DNA of 64,000 nucleotides from Aromatoleum bremense (GTDB taxonomy: Bacteria; Pseudomonadota; Gammaproteobacteria; Burkholderiales; Rhodocyclaceae), in the NCBI RefSeq assembly GCF_017894365.1, contig NZ_CP059467.1:2046001-2110000 (forward strand). The letters run 5' to 3'. The notes beneath the pieces were generated by a model. The model searched no databases, was not told the origin of the DNA, and saw only the letters and a program-made list of their open reading frames with translations. A program made the translations under genes and the position numbers. Shown piece after piece: positions 8,452 to 17,623 of this stretch. Position 1 is the first letter of the stretch, and each line of letters begins with the position of its first letter.

Positions 8452-9050
8452 GGGGTCCTTTGACGCAGCCGCGGAATGGCCGCGGCGGCGTGTCCGAGCG
8501 TGAGTGCGAAGCCCCCGCGAAGGTGAAAGTCGGGGGCCGCGCCGGGATGGCGCAGCGCCCAGTACGAGCACACGCCGTCGATGTCTTCGATGACCGCCGT
8601 CAGCCCGAGTTGCAGGCCGTCGATGCTGCCTGCGGGCAACGCGGCGGCGTGAACGTGGACGTCGAGATCGAGCCGGCCGCCGTCCGCGTGCATGACGATG
8701 CGCGGCGCGACCGCCGCCAGCGCGGGCGCGACCTCGTCGTCGCGCTCGCGGTAGGCGCGAAACGCATATGCCGCCCATTCGCCGGACGGCGAAAAATTGA
8801 ATTCGCGGTAAGCCCCGGTGCCGGCCGCGGCGACGAAAAATTCGAAGCACGTATGCGCCCACAGGCCGTCGACGCGGGCGGCGGGGCGCGGCGACGGAAT
8901 GCGCAGCCGCGCCAGGTCGCCTTGCAGCCGGTAGCGCAGGCCGAGCATGCCATCGGGCGCGACGCCGACCCGCACATCGAGCGCTTGGACTGCCGCGCAC
9001 GGCGTTCGCGGATGGGGGAACAGCGCAATGGAATCGCCGGCGACGCTCAT
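8448..9050 (-). CDS. DOMON-like domain protein coupled to the DUF1343 gene
   Basis: The 200-residue protein is rich in beta strands. Its core (LRYRLQGDLARLRIP, LWAHTCFEFFV, YREFNFSPSGEWAAYAF) is what I know from the DOMON_murB-like group, a ligand-binding beta sandwich. Its last codons overlap the start of the DUF1343 gene, and this pairing is seen in related bacteria. The role is unknown; binding of a sugar or cell-wall ligand is inference. There is no signal peptide. Confidence 0.75.
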   Translation of the reverse strand: MSVAGDSIALFPHPRTPCAAVQALDVRVGVAPDGMLGLRYRLQGDLARLRIPSPRPAARVDGLWAHTCFEFFVAAAGTGAYREFNFSPSGEWAAYAFRAYRERDDEVAPALAAVAPRIVMHADGGRLDLDVHVHAAALPAGSIDGLQLGLTAVIEDIDGVCSYWALRHPGAAPDFHLRGGFALTLGHAAAAIPRLRQRTP

Positions 9051-9058
9051 CGCGGCTG

Positions 9059-11074
9059 TCAGTCGAGCGCCAGCGCGATCGAGAGATAGACCTGCCGCGT
9101 TGCCGGATTGGCCACGCGCCCGCCATGCAGCATCTGCTCGCTGCCGTTCGCGATCTCCTGGTGGCGTGGCCCGAGGTTCAGCGCGCTCAGCGCGAATCGC
9201 AGCGGTTTTCCGCCGAGTCGCGTCTCGTAGCTCAGGTTTGCGTCGACCGTCGTATAGGACCGGGCGACGTAGCGCAAGCGCGGCACGTAGCCCTCGCCGC
9301 CGGCGAGCGGCCCGATGCGCAGCACGCTGAGCATGCTTTTCCAGCCCGTGCCGTAATCCTGCAGCCAGCTCAGGCTCGCGGTGTAGGGCGCCGCACGGGC
9401 TTCGAGGCCGCGGTCCCCGGCGTCGCGGTCGATGAGGCTGTGCGCGAGACGCAGTTCGGTTCCGCTACGCGGCCGCGCGACGAGCTGGTATTCGACGCCG
9501 CGCAGCGTGACCGGCCGGTCGAGGTTCTCGTAGCGTGTCGAGCCGAGAAAGCCGGCGAGGACCGGCGCCGGCAGCAGCTCGGGCTGCGGCACGCGCACCA
9601 CGAAATCGTCGATGCGCTCGTTGAAGAGGCGCACGTCGAGCTTCGTGTTCCACGTTGCGAAGCGGCCGAAGTAACCGAATTCGACGGTATCGACGCGCGC
9701 CTGGCGCAGATCCCGATGCGGCAGGAACGGGCGGGCGAGGAGTTCGCCGCTGGCCGGGTCGATGGCGCGGATGTCGCCATGGCGTTCGAAGAGATTGTGC
9801 TGGCGCCAGGCGCGCGAATAGCCGCCGCGCAGCGTGTCGGTGTCGGTCGCCTGCCAGTTGGCGAACGCGCGCGGGCTGAAACGCGCCGGCGCGGTGGAAT
9901 ACTTTTCCTGGGCGCCGCCGAGGTTCAGCGTCAGTCGCGGCAGCGGGCGCCATTCGGCGTTGCCGAACAGGCGATACAGGCGTTGCGGAGCGGGGTTGCC
10001 GGTGAAGAACAGGAACGGCGCGTCGACCTCGTCGCGCCGCGCCCCGGTGCCCCACACCAGTTGCAGGGCCGGCGACGGCCTGCTGCGATGCTGCAGTTCG
10101 AGGTGGTTGCGCACGCTGTGCCGGTTGCGGTCGAGCGGTACGAGCGGGTAGCCCGGCGCGCTCGCAATCCATTCGTCCCGCACCCGTTCGTCGGTGCGGT
10201 AATAATTCAGCAGCCATTCCTCGCCGTCGTCGACGCCGTGGCGCCCCTTCAGGTGCAGCGTCGTGGTTTCGCTGCGCGCGTTGCGCGGGCCGTTGTTGCC
10301 GAACACCGAATCCGCGTAGCCCTCGCCGCGCAGTCCGGCGCTCGCACCGGCGCGCAGCATCACGCTGTCCTGCGACGACAATTGCCAGTCGCCGCGTACC
10401 GTGGCGATATCCATGTGGCGCGTGTCGTGCAGCCCGTCAAAGCCGTCGTCGCGCTGCGAAGCGGCGTTGATCCGCAGCGAAACCGGCGAGCCGCCGTTGC
10501 TCGTCCAGCCCGCTTCGGCGTCACGCACGCCGCCGCTGCCCAAGCGCAGCGCGCCGCGGGTGCCTGCGCCTTCGGCGCTGTGGCGCGTGATGATATTGAT
10601 GACGCCGAGAAACGCATTGGCGCCGAAGCTCGCGGCGTTGGTGCCGCGCACGATCTCGATGCGGTCGATTTCGTCGAGGGTCAGCGGCAGCGCGCTCCAG
10701 TCGACGCCGCCGAACGCACTCGGCGTGATCACCGAGCGCCCGTCGATCAGCACCTGCATCTCGGTCGGGAAATCGTTCGACAGGCCGTGGTACGTGACCC
10801 ACTGGGCGTGGCCGCGCTCCTGCCCGACCTGCATCCCGGGGACGAGCCGGAACACCCTGGCGAGGTCGCGGTAACCGGTGGCGGCGAGCAGTTCGCGGTC
10901 GATCACCGTGACGGCGCCGGGCGCCTCGTGCAGCGGCTGCGGCAGCCGCGACGCGCTGAGCACGTGCGGCAGTTCTTCGAGATAGGGCAATTCGCTGCCG
11001 GCGCCCGCGCACGTCGCGATGGCGCAACTTGCGAACGGCACCCAGAGGCATTGGGCGGTACGGGAAATCGTCAT
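9059..11074 (-). CDS. TonB-dependent outer-membrane receptor
   Basis: The 671-residue protein has an N-terminal signal region, then the plug domain: SRLPQPLHEAPGAVTVIDRE, the conserved VFRLVPGMQVG, VLIDGRSVI and EIVRGTNAASFGANAFLGVINIIT. A long beta-barrel part follows, closing with SLNYETRLGG-like strands and the terminal aromatic-poor end VYLSIALALD. Such receptors import iron complexes, cobalamin or other scarce nutrients with TonB energy. The substrate is not evident and no uptake partner genes are adjacent. The gene stops 8 bases before the DOMON-like gene. I chose the ATG at 11074; the ribosome site is weak. Confidence 0.88.
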   Translation of the reverse strand: MTISRTAQCLWVPFASCAIATCAGAGSELPYLEELPHVLSASRLPQPLHEAPGAVTVIDRELLAATGYRDLARVFRLVPGMQVGQERGHAQWVTYHGLSNDFPTEMQVLIDGRSVITPSAFGGVDWSALPLTLDEIDRIEIVRGTNAASFGANAFLGVINIITRHSAEGAGTRGALRLGSGGVRDAEAGWTSNGGSPVSLRINAASQRDDGFDGLHDTRHMDIATVRGDWQLSSQDSVMLRAGASAGLRGEGYADSVFGNNGPRNARSETTTLHLKGRHGVDDGEEWLLNYYRTDERVRDEWIASAPGYPLVPLDRNRHSVRNHLELQHRSRPSPALQLVWGTGARRDEVDAPFLFFTGNPAPQRLYRLFGNAEWRPLPRLTLNLGGAQEKYSTAPARFSPRAFANWQATDTDTLRGGYSRAWRQHNLFERHGDIRAIDPASGELLARPFLPHRDLRQARVDTVEFGYFGRFATWNTKLDVRLFNERIDDFVVRVPQPELLPAPVLAGFLGSTRYENLDRPVTLRGVEYQLVARPRSGTELRLAHSLIDRDAGDRGLEARAAPYTASLSWLQDYGTGWKSMLSVLRIGPLAGGEGYVPRLRYVARSYTTVDANLSYETRLGGKPLRFALSALNLGPRHQEIANGSEQMLHGGRVANPATRQVYLSIALALD

Positions 11075-11431
11075 CGTGGTCGGGGCGGAGGGCTGCACAG
11101 CCGGCGGCAGCACGGCGCGAAGGATACCGCTTCTACTACGTCGAAGGTATGGGCGGCCGCCTCCCCATCCGTATTCGCACAGGCGCAGGGGGGCCGGCGT
11201 GACAAGAATAATGTAAATGTTGATTTCCTGCGCCGACCTCCGCGCGCCGCCCGGAGGCGCGCACGGGTCGCTGTATACCGCCGGCCGGAGCGCGAGTCCC
11301 GGAATTTCTGGTAACAAAAGCGGCTGGAAAACGGGAACGGCGTGTTTCCGCGTTCCGTCCGAAAAAGGAGCGGCGCGGATTGGGTCGACCGTCGCCGCCT
11401 GAAAACCTGCTTTTGCAGTCAGGAGGTCATC
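11075..11431. other. Intergenic region upstream of the TonB receptor and lipoprotein genes, no gene seen
   Basis: This 357-base region lies between divergent genes. An AT-rich pocket near 11205-11225 (ATAATGTAAATGTTGA on the plus strand) contrasts with its surroundings and is the best candidate for the receptor promoter. I looked for a cobalamin riboswitch box ahead of the receptor and did not find one. Confidence 0.45.
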
Positions 11432-11656
11432 ATGAACATCCGAACCGGTGTTTCGGCAATAGTGCTGGCGATCGCCGCCAGCGGTTGTGCAACGTGGGAC
11501 AACATGTCGTCGCGCGAAAGGAGTGCCGTGATCGGCGCGGGTGTCGGCGGCACGGCCGGGGCAGTCATGAGTGACGGCGGGGTCCTCGGCACGGTCGGGG
11601 GTGCGGCGATCGGCGGTGTGATCGGCGACCAGATCGGCAAGCGGCGCCATCCTTGA
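11432..11656 (+). CDS. Glycine-zipper lipoprotein (OsmB-like)
   Basis: This 74-residue protein has a lipoprotein signal peptide with the lipobox cysteine in IAASGCATW. It then has a glycine-zipper helix pair (VIGAGVGGTAGAV and LGTVGGAAIGGVIGDQIG), as in OsmB-type and other osmotically inducible outer-membrane lipoproteins. AGGAGG lies just before the ATG at 11432. It stands alone between the TonB receptor and the TerC gene. Stress induction is known for OsmB, not shown here. Confidence 0.85.
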   Translation: MNIRTGVSAIVLAIAASGCATWDNMSSRERSAVIGAGVGGTAGAVMSDGGVLGTVGGAAIGGVIGDQIGKRRHP

Positions 11657-11787
11657 GGTTTTCGCCGCTTGCGCGAAGGTGCGGTTCCGGCGCCGACCAC
11701 GGGTGTCCGGCGCCGGGACCCGCGGTTCGGCATTTTCGACGACAACGTGTTGTATAGTCGGGCGCCATCGCATCCGCATGACACGCC

Positions 11788-12552
11788 ATGATCGAACTCC
11801 TGACCGACCCGCAGCTGATATTCGCCTTCCTCACCCTCACCGTTCTCGAGTTGGTGCTCGGGATCGACAACATCATCTTCATCTCGATCCTCGTCGACAA
11901 GCTGCCGCCCGAGCGACGCGCCTTCGCCCGGCGGCTCGGCCTGTTCCTCGCGATGTTCATGCGCCTCGCGCTGCTGTCGCTCCTCGCCTGGCTCGCCGGC
12001 CTGAACACGGCACTGTTCGAGCTGTTCGGGCATGGTTTCTCGGCGCGCGACCTGATTCTGTTGCTCGGCGGCCTGTTCCTCGTGTGGAAGAGCACCGGCG
12101 AGATCCACCAGCTGATGGAAGGCGAGGAGGGCGAGGCGTCGAGCGCGGTCAAGGCGACGTTCGCCGCGGTGATCACGCAGATCATCGTCATCGACCTGGT
12201 GTTCTCGCTCGACTCGATCATCACCGCGATCGGCATGGTGAACAACCTCGCCGTGATGGTCGCAGCGGTCGTTGCGTCGGTCGGGCTGATGATGGTCGCT
12301 TCGGCGCCGATCGGCGATTTCGTCTCGGCGCACCCGACGGTGAAGATGCTGGCGCTGTCGTTCCTGATGGTCGTCGGCGTCGTGCTGATCGCCGAAGGCT
12401 TCGGCCACCACGTGCCGAAAGGCTACATCTACTCGGCGATGGCGTTCTCGGTCGTCGTCGAGATGCTCAACATCCGCATGCGCAAGCGGGCGGCGAAGCC
12501 GGTGGTGCTGCACGAGCCGTATGTTGCCGGCAAGGCGGGGGAGCGGGCCTGA
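11788..12552 (+). CDS. TerC-family integral membrane protein
   Basis: The 254-residue protein has about seven membrane helices and the TerC family landmarks: LELVLGIDNIIFISIL near the start, and the mirrored VFSLDSIITAIGM in the second half. These acidic, intramembrane aspartates are thought to bind metal ions; relatives have been linked to manganese export and to tellurite resistance. No tellurite operon genes are near, so a metal-homeostasis role is more likely. The ATG at 11788 is preceded by a weak ribosome site. Confidence 0.88.
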   Translation: MIELLTDPQLIFAFLTLTVLELVLGIDNIIFISILVDKLPPERRAFARRLGLFLAMFMRLALLSLLAWLAGLNTALFELFGHGFSARDLILLLGGLFLVWKSTGEIHQLMEGEEGEASSAVKATFAAVITQIIVIDLVFSLDSIITAIGMVNNLAVMVAAVVASVGLMMVASAPIGDFVSAHPTVKMLALSFLMVVGVVLIAEGFGHHVPKGYIYSAMAFSVVVEMLNIRMRKRAAKPVVLHEPYVAGKAGERA

Positions 12553-12650
12553 GCGAAGCGGCGGAATCCCGCGCCCGGAGGGAGTCCCTCTGCGGCGCGG
12601 GGCGGGCCGGGGGATCCCGCCGCACAGCCGGCGGTGGCGATGTGGCGTCG

Positions 12651-12908
12651 TTAGCGCTGATCGTTCGCACCGCGCTGTTCGCGCTCCTCGCGGGCGACGG
12701 CCGACAGATCGCGCAAATACCACGCCGCGTACGCGAACCCCGCGACCGAGACCAGCGCCGTGAACAGCAGCGTGCGGTCGAACGGCAGCCCGGCGGCGAG
12801 ATTGGCGATGATGACGTAGCCGAGGTAGCACGCGGCGACGAGGCCGGCGAGGATGCGGGTGAGGGCGAAGATCTTGCGCTGGCGCAGCGTCGGAGTGGCT
12901 CGGGACAT
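12651..12908 (-). CDS. Small two-helix membrane protein of unknown function
   Basis: This 85-residue protein has two hydrophobic segments (about residues 16-38 and 44-62) and charged ends; the tail is VAREEREQRGANDQR. I recognise no family. It is convergent with the TerC gene and divergent from prfC. The ATG at 12908 gives a compact protein; the same frame runs open to 13322 but that extension overlaps the prfC start region and has no ribosome site. Confidence 0.55.
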   Translation of the reverse strand: MSRATPTLRQRKIFALTRILAGLVAACYLGYVIIANLAAGLPFDRTLLFTALVSVAGFAYAAWYLRDLSAVAREEREQRGANDQR

Positions 12909-13059
12909 GACGATATCGTCGAATTGCGGGAGGGCCGCATCATCGCAGATTTCCGCCCGCCTGCGCCAATCTGCTGCGATCCGGTAATTACTTGATAGAA
13001 TTGGGCTTGTCCCCGCCCGGCCGCTCGGCTCGGCGGCTTTGTTTTTTTGCGAACCGACC

Positions 13060-14745
13060 ATGGCCGACACTCCCTCCGCCACGCCCTCAGTGACCCCTTC
13101 AGCGACCCCCTCAGCGATCCCTTTTCCGCCTGAATTGCTGCGCGACGTCGAACGCCGCCGCACCTTCGGCATCATCTCCCACCCCGACGCCGGTAAGACC
13201 ACGCTGACCGAAAAGCTGCTGCTGTTCGGCGGCGCAATCCAGCTCGCCGGCACCGTCAAGGCGCGCAAGAGCGCGCGCCACGCGACCTCCGACTGGATGG
13301 AAGTCGAAAAGCAGCGCGGCATCTCGGTGAGCAGCTCGGTGATGCAGTTCGATTACGCTGGGCACACCATCAACCTGCTCGACACGCCCGGCCACCAAGA
13401 CTTCTCGGAAGACACCTACCGCGTGCTGACCGCGGTCGACGCGGCGGTGATGGTCATCGACGCCGCGAAAGGCGTCGAGACGCAGACGATCAAGCTGCTC
13501 GAAGTGTGCCGGCTGCGCAACACGCCGATCATCACCTTCGTCAACAAGATGGACCGCGAAGTGCGCGAGAGCTTCGATCTGCTGCAGGAGATCGAGGAGG
13601 TGCTGAAGATCGACTGTGCGCCGATCACCTGGCCGATCGGCATGGGCAAGACGTTCCGCGGCGTCTATCACCTGCTCGAAGACCGCGTGCTGCGCTTCGC
13701 TCCCGGCGAGGAAAAGCGCAGCGAGGCAGAAGTCATCAAGGGCATCGCCAACGCGCAGCTCGACGAGCTGTTCCCGCTCGAAGTCGGCAAGCTGCGCGAG
13801 GAAGTCGAGCTGATTCAGGGCGCGTCGCACCCGTTCTCGCTCGGCGACTTCCTCGCCGGCAAGCAGACGCCGGTGTTCTTCGGCTCCGGCATCAACAACT
13901 TCGGCGTGCAGGAGATCCTGCAGGCGCTGCTCGACTGGGCGCCGCCGCCCCAGCCGCGAGTGGCAGGCGTCACGGCGGCTGGCGTCAATGCGGCGGACAC
14001 CCGCCTCGTGATGCCGGCCGAAGCACCCTTCACCGGTTTCGTGTTCAAGATCCAGGCCAACATGGATCCGAAGCACCGCGACCGCATCGCGTTCTTCCGC
14101 ATCTGCTCGGGCCGCTACAGCTCCGGCATGAAAGTGAAGCACGTGCGCATGGGGCGCGAGATGAAGCTCGCCAACGCGCTGACCTTCATGGCCAACGAGC
14201 GCGTGCTGATGGAAGACGGCGTCGCCGGCGACATCATCGGCATCCACAACCACGGCCAGCTGCACATCGGCGACACGCTGACCGAAGGCGAAAACCTCGG
14301 CTACAAGGGCATCCCGTATTTCTCGCCCGAACTCTTCAGCGCCGCGCGCCTGCGCGACCCGCTGAAGTCCAAGCAATTGCAGAAAGGCCTGCAGGAGCTC
14401 GGCGAGGAAGGGGCGATCCAGGTGTTCGAGCAGGAAGGCGGCAACATGCTGCTCGGCGCGGTCGGCCAGCTGCAGTTCGAAGTCGTCGCCCAGCGCCTCA
14501 AGGACGAGTACAAGGTCGACGCGGTCTTCGAGTCCGCCGACATCCACACCGCGCGCTGGCTGACTTTCCCGGACGAAGTCACGCGCCGCAACTTCGAGCG
14601 CGAACAGGGCATGCGCGTCGGCAAGGATGTCGACGGCAACCCGGTGTATCTGGCGACGAGCCGCTACAACCTCGAAGTGACGATGGAAAAGTGGCCGAAA
14701 GTCGGCTTCCACGCGACCCGGGAACACGGCGAAAAGCTGAGCTGA
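13060..14745 (+). CDS. prfC: Peptide chain release factor 3
   Basis: The 561-residue GTPase recycles release factors 1 and 2 from the ribosome after termination. The GTPase motifs are clear: SHPDAGKTT (residues 40-48), DTPGHQDF and NKMDRE. The C-terminal half has the RF3-specific translation-factor domains ([22 protein letters not shown]). The N-terminus carries an unusual low-complexity extension, a run of T-P-S repeats before [16 protein letters not shown] where most RF3 proteins begin. The ATG at 13060 opens this extension; a shorter start is not available. Confidence 0.95.
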   Translation: MADTPSATPSVTPSATPSAIPFPPELLRDVERRRTFGIISHPDAGKTTLTEKLLLFGGAIQLAGTVKARKSARHATSDWMEVEKQRGISVSSSVMQFDYAGHTINLLDTPGHQDFSEDTYRVLTAVDAAVMVIDAAKGVETQTIKLLEVCRLRNTPIITFVNKMDREVRESFDLLQEIEEVLKIDCAPITWPIGMGKTFRGVYHLLEDRVLRFAPGEEKRSEAEVIKGIANAQLDELFPLEVGKLREEVELIQGASHPFSLGDFLAGKQTPVFFGSGINNFGVQEILQALLDWAPPPQPRVAGVTAAGVNAADTRLVMPAEAPFTGFVFKIQANMDPKHRDRIAFFRICSGRYSSGMKVKHVRMGREMKLANALTFMANERVLMEDGVAGDIIGIHNHGQLHIGDTLTEGENLGYKGIPYFSPELFSAARLRDPLKSKQLQKGLQELGEEGAIQVFEQEGGNMLLGAVGQLQFEVVAQRLKDEYKVDAVFESADIHTARWLTFPDEVTRRNFEREQGMRVGKDVDGNPVYLATSRYNLEVTMEKWPKVGFHATREHGEKLS

Positions 14746-14750
14746 AATCC

Positions 14751-14774
14751 GCGGCGCGTGCGATGGCGCGCCGC
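14751..14774 (+). terminator. Possible hairpin terminator after prfC
   Basis: A perfect 8-bp stem (GCGGCGCG / CGCGCCGC) with an 8-base loop starts 5 bases after the prfC stop codon. It lacks a following run of T, so it may be only a weak or Rho-aided terminator. Confidence 0.35.
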
Positions 14775-14891
14775 ATGACGATCTTCATCAGCGCTCCGCG
14801 CTCAGACACGCCGCGATGCTGGTCGCGATTTCGCCGGCCATCAGGTCGGCCGTGCTCGCGACAGGAAGCGCATCACGCCAGCGCGCGCGAG

Positions 14892-16820
14892 TCACGAGAC
14901 GACGCGGGCAGCCGGCGCGGACGCGCGGGGCGGTGGCCCGCCGCAGGGTACGAACAGCCGCTCGAAGGCTTCGGCGCTGAGGGGGCGATGGAAAAGGTAG
15001 CCCTGCCCCATCTCGCAGTGCTGATCCTTGAGGAATGCCAGCTGGTCTTCGGTCTCGATGCCTTCCGCGAGCACCTGCATCCCCAGTGCATGCGCCATGT
15101 CGATGATCGCGGTAATGATCGAGCGTTTGTTGGCCTCGCCGGCGATACCCCGCACGAAGCTCTGGTCCACCTTGAGTTCGTGGATCGGCAGGCGGCCGAG
15201 ATAGGCCAGGGATGAATAGCCGGTGCCAAAATCGTCGATGCTGATGGCGATACCGTGCTCGGTGAGCCGGGACAGCATCTGGCTGGCGCCTTCCAGGTCT
15301 TCCATCAGCGACCCTTCGGTCAGTTCGAGACAGATCGCTGCGGGCGGCACCCCGCGGGTTTCGAGTAGTTCGCAGACGTGTTCGACGAAATGCGGTTCGC
15401 GCAGCTGCTGGGCGGCGACGTTGATCGAGATCCGGGGCGGCATGAGACCCTGACGGCGCCACAGGGCAATCCGGCTCAGCACCTTGGCCAGCACCTGCTC
15501 ACTCAGCGTGACGATCAGTCCGGCTTCCACCGCCGCGGGAATGAAGCGCGCCGCGGGGACGTCGCCGAGGACTGGATCCTTCCAGCGCAACAGGGCCTCG
15601 GCGCCCACCAGCTCGCCGCCGGCCAGCGCGGTCTGTGGCTGATAGACGACCTCGAAGCGGTCGTTGTCGATCGCCGCCCGCAGGCCGGCTTCCAGCGTCA
15701 TGCGCTGCTGCACCAGGGCCTGCATCTCCGCCGCGAAAAACCGGAAGCGATTGCGGCCCTGCGCCTTGGCCTCGTACAGCGCGGTGTCGGCGTTCTGCAG
15801 GAGGCCGGTCGCGGTATCGCCATCTTCGGGGAAGAGGCTGATCCCGATGCTGGCGGCGCCGGACAGTTCATGCCCCCGAATGCAGAAGGATCCCGACAGA
15901 TAGTCGAGGGTATGCGCCGCGAGGCGACGGATCTCGTCGATCGTGAGGCTGCGCACGATGACGGCGAACTCGTCGCCGCCGGCACGGGCCAGGGTGTGGG
16001 CATCGCACAGGCAGCGCCGCAGGCGCTCGGCCACCTGTTGCAGCAACAGGTCGCCCACGTCGTGGCCGAGCGAGTCGTTGATGTCCTTGAAGTTGTCCAG
16101 GTCGATGAGCATCACCGCAAGGCTGTCCCGCCGCCGCCGCGCGTCGGCGATGCAGTCCGACAGGCGCTCCATCAGCAGCTTGCGGTTGGGCAGGCCGGTC
16201 AGCCCGTCGTGCATCGTCATGAACTCCACGCACTGCCGCGCGCTGCTGTCGCCGAAGATCGCGATGTAGCTCTGCACCTCCCCGTCGGCGCCCTTCACCG
16301 CATAGATCGTCAGCCATTCCGGAAAAATCTCGCCGCTCTTGCGCCGGTTCTGGATCTCCCCCTGCCAGCGGCCATGCTCGGCCAGGCTGAGCCATAATCG
16401 TTCGTAGAACTCCTGCGAATGGAGCCCGGACTGCAGGATGCTGGGAAGCTTGCCCGCGACGTCCTGGAGGCTGTAGCCGGTGATCCGCGTGAAGGCGGCG
16501 TTGACGGTCAGGATCACGCCCCGCGCATCGGTGATCATGACCCCTTCGTCGGCACGCCCCATCGCATCGGCCGCGCTCGGCGCCGTGGCCTGCAGGCCGG
16601 GGCGGCCGAGTTCGGTCGCCTGCGTGCACAGCGCCGTGATCCGACCGGCTTCGTCGAAGATCGGGAAGCGGACCGCAGCCAGGCGGACCTGACGGTAGCC
16701 GAGGTCGATCTCCTCCGCCGATTCGCTGTGGACGGTCCGCTCGACGGCCTCAAGATCCCGCGCGCGCATCTGCCGGGCCTGTTGTGAATGGCGGTCGAAA
16801 TGCGCGTAAATCTGGCGCCG
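14892..16820 (-). pseudogene. 3' part of an IS-split sensor gene: PAS-PAS-GGDEF-EAL region
   Basis: This is the downstream piece of a c-di-GMP signalling gene whose 5' piece lies at 20176-21378. Counting from the ATG at 16826: the end of a PAS fold (to about 75, ending ALCTQATELG), a complete PAS domain (about 88-198), GGDEF (motif at 283-287, intact) and EAL (motif at 410-412, with DDFGTGYSSLAYLG downstream). Both enzymatic motifs look functional. The break lies in the first PAS domain. The ATG is contributed by the end of the IS element, so a shortened PAS-GGDEF-EAL protein could still be made, although no good ribosome site precedes it. Confidence 0.8.
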
Positions 16821-17170
16821 TGACATTGGCGGCGGAGCCGGTAGCGGTGTTTTGATTTACCGGGGATTCCGGTTTCAGGCGTGGTTCTGAATGGTGCGGC
16901 AGAGGGCGCGTTGGAAGGAGCCCGTAGGGCGACTGGAAACGCGCCCTTTGCCGCGCGGCCCCCGACGGGGAGCGGCAAGCGACAGGGATGACAGCTGAGT
17001 TCGAGATGCGGTAGAAAGACTCCGCCGAAGAGAACAGGCACGACGCCGGCCCAAACCGCCAAGTTCACACCGATGTCGTGCCCCACACCGTGCCGGGCAC
17101 GGGTGCAGGGTGAGTATTCCACGAGTCGGAAGCCCCTGTCGACAGCTCCTTGGCGTGACTTGGACCGCCA

Positions 17171-17623
17171 ATGGAATCCACGGGCCGATTCTTCCTCTGC
17201 GCGCGCTGCCGCGTGCAGGTATTGATTTGCAGCCCCTGCGACCATGGCCAGATCTACTGCGCCGGCGGCTGCGCGCCGACGGCGCGGCAGGACTCGATCC
17301 GCAGAGCGGGTCGGCGCTACCAAACGAGCCGCCATGGCCGCTTCACCCATGCCGAACGCAGCCGTCGCTACCGTGCGCGACAGAAGAACGTGACGCATCA
17401 GGGTTCCCCCGCGCCGGCGGCCGATGATCTACTGGCCGTGAGCTCGACGCCCATGGCGACGGCGTCATCGAAGGTGATCCAGACGACGTCCACGTCACAA
17501 CACTGTCATTTTTGTGACTGTCCGTGTTCGGCGTTGGTCCGAATCGGCCCCTTGCGCCGTCGAGTTCCTCACACCGTCTGCCGACTAGATCGAAGAGGAA
17601 CTGACCGTGACCATAGCCCCTGA
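17171..17623 (+). CDS. Cysteine-rich accessory protein of the IS21-like element
   Basis: The 150-residue product begins ESTGRFFLCARCRVQVLICSPCDHGQIYC. This cysteine pattern (CARC, CSPC, YC, GC) looks like a treble zinc site, and is followed by basic stretches (SRRYRARQKNVTHQG). I recall similar proteins upstream of istA in some proteobacterial IS21-type elements, with no assigned function; a DNA-binding accessory is a guess. The C-terminal part after about residue 90 looks less conserved. The end overlaps the istA start by 17 bases. Confidence 0.6.
   Translation: MESTGRFFLCARCRVQVLICSPCDHGQIYCAGGCAPTARQDSIRRAGRRYQTSRHGRFTHAERSRRYRARQKNVTHQGSPAPAADDLLAVSSTPMATASSKVIQTTSTSQHCHFCDCPCSALVRIGPLRRRVPHTVCRLDRRGTDRDHSP

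Noticed and set aside
9125..11314. 729-codon plus-strand frame opposite the TonB receptor
   Set aside because: The receptor's plug and barrel motifs are on the minus strand; the plus frame has biased, unstructured composition.
11075..11431. Possible cobalamin riboswitch upstream of the TonB-dependent receptor
   Set aside because: I looked for the conserved B12-box core and found nothing convincing, so the receptor substrate is left open.
13111..14727. 538-codon open frame antisense to prfC
   Set aside because: Its sequence has no recognisable domain and mirrors the codon pattern of the well-supported prfC gene; GC-rich antisense frames of this kind are expected.
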